Of a stretch of DNA of 64,000 nucleotides, positions 59,925-64,000 are shown piece by piece; position 1 is the first letter of the stretch, and each line of letters opens with the position of its first letter. The translations under genes were made by a program, and so were the position numbers. This DNA comes from Rachycentron canadum (taxonomy: Eukaryota > Chordata > Actinopteri > Carangiformes > Rachycentridae). Under the pieces are notes generated by a model. It was not told where the DNA came from and did not search any database. It worked only from the letters and a program-made list of their open reading frames with translations. Location: the NCBI GenBank assembly GCA_038496675.1, contig CM076651.1:23217246-23281245 (forward strand), given 5' to 3'.

Positions 59925-62900
59925 CTTATAAAATTAAAAGATCAAACATGTTGAAAAAGAAAAGGTTACTACTTGTGGCAGAAGAAAGACAAGGAACACA
60001 CCAACAACATGCCATGATAAATAATAAAAAGATGCCAAATCGGACTGGCTGACATATCCAATCATAGTGCTGTTTACCTAAAGATTTACCTATGCATTTG
60101 AGGTGTAGACAAAAAGATAAAATATGGAGATTGAATGTAGAAATATTAAATAACGAATTGGCGGTCAAGCAAATCAAAACAGATATTAAGAAATATCTTG
60201 AGAATAATGATGATGGACAGACAGACCCAGCTATATTTTGGGACATATTAAAAGCTGTAAGACAAGGTGAATTAATTACAATTACAAGTAACCTCAAAAA
60301 AGAAAAAATTGAAAGATATAGAATTCTCTTCATTTAGTTAAGACAGCTGGGGGAAAAATCCATCAAGAAAAAACCGACCAAAAGACACAACAAAATTAAT
60401 AATTTACTCCATTGGAGACAAAAGCAAGATACTTAAAACAAAACTACTATGAATCAGGTCCCAAAGCTGCCAAGTTATTTGCAGATGGTTACAGAAACAA
60501 CAGACAGAAACTACAGTCAATAAATTATGTAATGCAAAAACAAGTCAACTCAAGTGTGAATCAAAAGAAATCTAAATCTCTCTATATCTTCAAAGATTAC
60601 AAGGAACTTAACACTCAAATGACCTCAAACCAAAAGGACACTAAAACATTTCTTGACTCCTTAGACCTACCCTCAATAGGTTTAGAACAAAATGAACATT
60701 TAACAGCAAAGATAGCTGTGGAAGAAATCCAAAAAGCAATTGGAAAATTAAAATCAAACAAAACACTTGGTAGTGATGGATTTTCATCTGAGTGGAACAA
60801 GAAGTTTCATAAAGAATTCACACCATTATATTTAGTGGTACTGAACGTACAATGCAAACTCTGACACAGCAGGACCCATTCAAACTGTTTATTTACAGCA
60901 AAAGAAGAACTAAGCAGGTGAAGGGGTTCCAGGGGAGACCTGTCCAGGAAGAGGGGGGTGGGCAACAGAAGAAACAGAAGAGGCTCAGAACGACCCAGGT
61001 CTGGAGGAACCAAGGCATGAGCACAGGGGTCTGGCTGTACGTAGCTGGGACGGACTGGAGGAGGTAGCTGACCACTGAGAAGTGAACAGTGAACTGGCAA
61101 GGACTGGAGAGGAAGATCGGGCTTAGAAGCTGCAGGAGATGAGCTGGCAGTCAGTGGTGATGAGCAGCAGGTGAGGAGGCAGCTTGGCAGCAGAGTGGGA
61201 AGTAGGTCAGCCAGTTATCGTCCAGCCGAGAACACACACACAAACAGGTGTGGACAACAAACTGGAGACAAACATAGGGAGGGGAGAAAAAAGGAGAAAT
61301 AAGGGAAAACACAAGAGTAACAACCCATAACAGACACCTCTACTTCATATTACCTTTAATTGGATTATAGCAAAAAACATTATTCCTCCCCATGGAAGGA
61401 AGCTACAATTACAGTACTATCCAATCCATTAAAGGACAAAGAGTATTCCCAAAATGATAGATATCAATTTTAAATGTTAATAAACAAGATCTACACCTCT
61501 ATTATATCAAACAGACTCCAAACATTTGTAACAGAACTAATAGACGAAGACCAAACTGGTTTTGTTAAAGGAAGAAAAACACAAGATAATTAGAAGAACA
61601 TTAAACATTATACACAGAATACATAGAGACAATATACCAGCAGCTTTGATTAGTCTAGATGCAGAAAAAGCATCTGATAGGGTGAATTGGGAATTTTTAT
61701 ACTTAACATTAGAAAGATTTGGATTTAATGATGAATCCATTCGATGCATTTAAGCCTATCTATAATGAAGCCACAGCAAGAGTGAAAGGTAATGGTTCTC
61801 TTTCAGAAAGATTCTCATTTCAGAGGGCTGTTGTCTTAGTCCTACCTTATTTGCCATATACATCGAACCATTAGCCCAGATGATTAGACAGAACACATCA
61901 ATAACAGGAATAGAAATCAACAAGAACATTAAATAAGCCTCTTTGCAGATGACGTTATGATCTACTTAAAGAACCCTGTGAATTCCTTTAAGCAACTTCT
62001 GCAAATCATGGCTCAATTTAGTGAATACTCTGGTTACAAATTAAATATACACACAATTCAAATTCTCATGTTTCATTGTTCTCCAAGAGAGAAAGTAGCA
62101 GAAAGTTAAAGAATTAAGAATAAATTGGGAAGCAAAATCATGTAAATATTTTTGGGTTAAATATGACTAAAAACCTATCAAAACTTTACAGAGTAAATTA
62201 TCATCATATTGATGCTAACATGAGAGATATTGAGAGATGGTCCACTTACCCTATGCAGCTAAATGACATGATAAATGCAGTGAAAATTAATATTCAATCT
62301 CTGCTCATTTGTATACCACAAGTCCAGTTTCAAAGATGGGACAAACTCATTTTGAGATTTATATGGGAAGGTAAGAAATCCAGAGTCCGTTATAACACTT
62401 TTTCAGTTACTTTTCAGAAAAAGGGGGACTGGCCCTTCCAAATTTATTTATATTTATATATATTATAATTTATACTTTTATGCTACAAAACTGTGTCCAT
62501 TTGTTTATTGGTGTAATAAAGAATATGTGGCCAAATGGAAAGATATTGAAATGCTGATGAAAATTTAGACCCGCTTGTTAAAATAGATCACATTAGATGA
62601 GAAATTTAAACCAATAAGATCTTTAGATTTAAACAATGGGTAGAGAATGGTATAATGCCCATATGCATGCTTACTCAAAAAGGTGAAATGAGAACATTTC
62701 AAGATCTAAAAGGCATGTATGACCTAACAAATAAAGACCTATTTAGGTATTTATAAATAAGGGGCTATTATACATCTTGACATGAAGTTATTTGTACACG
62801 CATACTGTAAAACTATCCCCAGAGTTGTGTCAGTACTGTATTTATGCTTGATTGATTCAAGAAATTAGTCAAAGCTATATTTCAAAGCTAAATGGGAAAA

Positions 62901-63655
62901 AGAGCTGAATGAAGAGAAAACACCAAAACACAACACAATCACAGAAGTGGAGAGAATTTATCTGGAAGAATCAAATTTGATAAATTATTACACCTAGTAT
63001 TAAAAGAACAATACAAAAATTAAAACAAAATAAAAATAAAAACAAATGAAAGTAGAGCAACCATGCTGGAGATTATGTAACCACAAGGAACCAAACCACG
63101 CACGAACTTTCTGGAGCTGTTTAAAAATACAACCTTTCTGGGATTCTGTACATTCTGCTCTGAGTCAGGTACTAGGGATTGTAATCCCTTGATCCTACAC
63201 TACACTCCTATACAACAAACATTGACTGACTGACATTGTAAATGAAATCCAATTAATGGAGAATCTCACATTCAGACTGAAACTGAAGGAAGACTTTTAT
63301 GGAAAAGGCTGGGTAAAATGGGTAGTATAAGTATTATCTATAGGTAATTTGATGTAGACAAATTCCTCCCCATAAGGTGGGTTAGGTTTTTTTTTGTTAT
63401 TGTTTGGTTTAATTCCTTTTTTTTTTCTTTCTAATTGCCTTTTCTTTATGTCCCATCCAATCACCAGATGGTTTTTTGTTTACAGAATTTTAATATATTA
63501 AAATACAGTTCTGTATTTTGGATTTCTTCCTTCTGGGTAGGGATTGGGTGGAGAATAGAGAACACACTTCTGTGGAAAAACAGTTCTAGTTGTATTGATG
63601 TTTGTGTTATATACCAAAATAGTAGTAATAGTAATAAAGAGTGACCCAAAAAAAA
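59925..63655 (+). mobile_element. L1-type LINE, 5'-truncated and decayed
   Basis: The element runs from the end of the endonuclease (DISNHSAVYLKIYL, about 60050-60090) through the linker (IWRLNVEILNN), the region before the polymerase (KSNKTLGSDGFSSEW, about 60750), motif A (ALISLDAEKASDRVNWEFL, about 61640-61700), the FADD box (61942-61953) and the C-terminal domain (CWRLCNHKEPN, FWSCLKIQPFWDSVHSA, about 63065-63170). An A-rich 3' end is near 63640-63655. Stops and frame changes are scattered throughout. The element is split by an unrelated insertion at 60868-61332. Confidence 0.9.
60868..61332 (-). mobile_element. LTR-like insertion inside the L1 element
   Basis: This 465-bp segment has a base composition unlike the L1 around it and interrupts the L1 reading between the pre-polymerase and polymerase regions. 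It is flanked on both sides by GACAC (60863-60867 and 61333-61337), a 5-bp direct repeat of the size made by LTR integrases. On the minus strand it begins TGTTATGGGTTGTTACTC and contains an AAATAAACAG poly(A)-type signal near the end, as in a solo Gypsy-type LTR. The far end is not a clean CA. Confidence 0.55.
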
Positions 63656-63968
63656 GTCATATCAGAGGGATTCAAAGAAAGCACCAACCTCAGTACACAA
63701 GTCAAACAAGTGAAAACAATAAAAAAGATGTAAATACAAAGGAATTTCTCGATGCACCGCTACAGATGACATCAGTACTCGGCCCTCCTATCACCTTAAC
63801 TTGGGTTTCTGAGCATCTGTTGGACAAGAGAGAAAAAGACTGCTTTAGTTCTTTGTTAGAGGACTCCAAAGGAAACTTTTTCAAATTGCTGTCTTGACTT
63901 AAAAATATACAAAGTAAATTGCACTGAAAAAAAAAATCAATTTCAGTGAATCAATAACATATTTATGA

Positions 63969-64000
<32 letters not shown>
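63656..64000. other. right edge of window
   Basis: Non-coding, ending in an (AT)n run (63969-64000) that is cut by the window border. Confidence 0.7.

Noticed and set aside
1..64000. CRISPR arrays, prokaryotic operons or phage genes
   Set aside because: Tandem repeats here are microsatellites and dispersed vertebrate elements. The coding sequence is spliced and eukaryotic.

Overview
The window is nuclear DNA of a teleost fish, most likely a percomorph. It is AT-rich, and its coding sequence is confined to five short exons with canonical GT/AG introns. The intergenic and intronic DNA is full of repeat types I recognise from percomorph genomes: L2 and L1 LINE fragments, Tc1/mariner remnants, tRNA-like SINEs, TIR elements and many CA/TG microsatellites. 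There is no bacterial, phage or CRISPR content.

One gene explains all the coding sequence: prkcz (atypical protein kinase C zeta), on the minus strand. Its first five coding exons are visible. Exon 1 (54713-54789) carries the start codon. Exons 2 to 4 (48238-48359, 47302-47391, 46763-46813) complete the PB1 domain and the linker after it. Exon 5 (6198-6283) carries the pseudosubstrate and the start of the C1 zinc finger. The reading frame is continuous across all four junctions (phases 2, 1, 1, 1) and gives 142 residues. The rest of C1, the kinase domain and the 3' end lie beyond position 1. The promoter and 5' UTR are in a CpG-containing stretch around 54790-55140.

Layout: 1-6197 is intron 5 (partial); 6284-46762 is a 40.5 kb intron 4; 46814-47301 and 47392-48237 are short introns 3 and 2; 48360-54712 is intron 1; 55140-64000 is upstream flank. 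The upstream flank is a graveyard of mobile elements: a Tc1/mariner fragment, an L2 3' end, and a decayed L1 split by an LTR-like insertion.

The most interesting question is intron 4. In mammals a brain-specific short kinase, PKM-zeta, is made from an internal promoter in this part of the gene. A GC-rich block at 42425-42745, ending in a good minus-strand splice donor, is my best candidate for a fish counterpart, but this is inference. I found no clearly new biological system. Other points worth checking are a perfect 27-bp-arm hairpin at 23218-23274, several other perfect palindromes with very small loops, a strong CTCF-like site upstream of the promoter, and four same-orientation copies of one TIR-type repeat.
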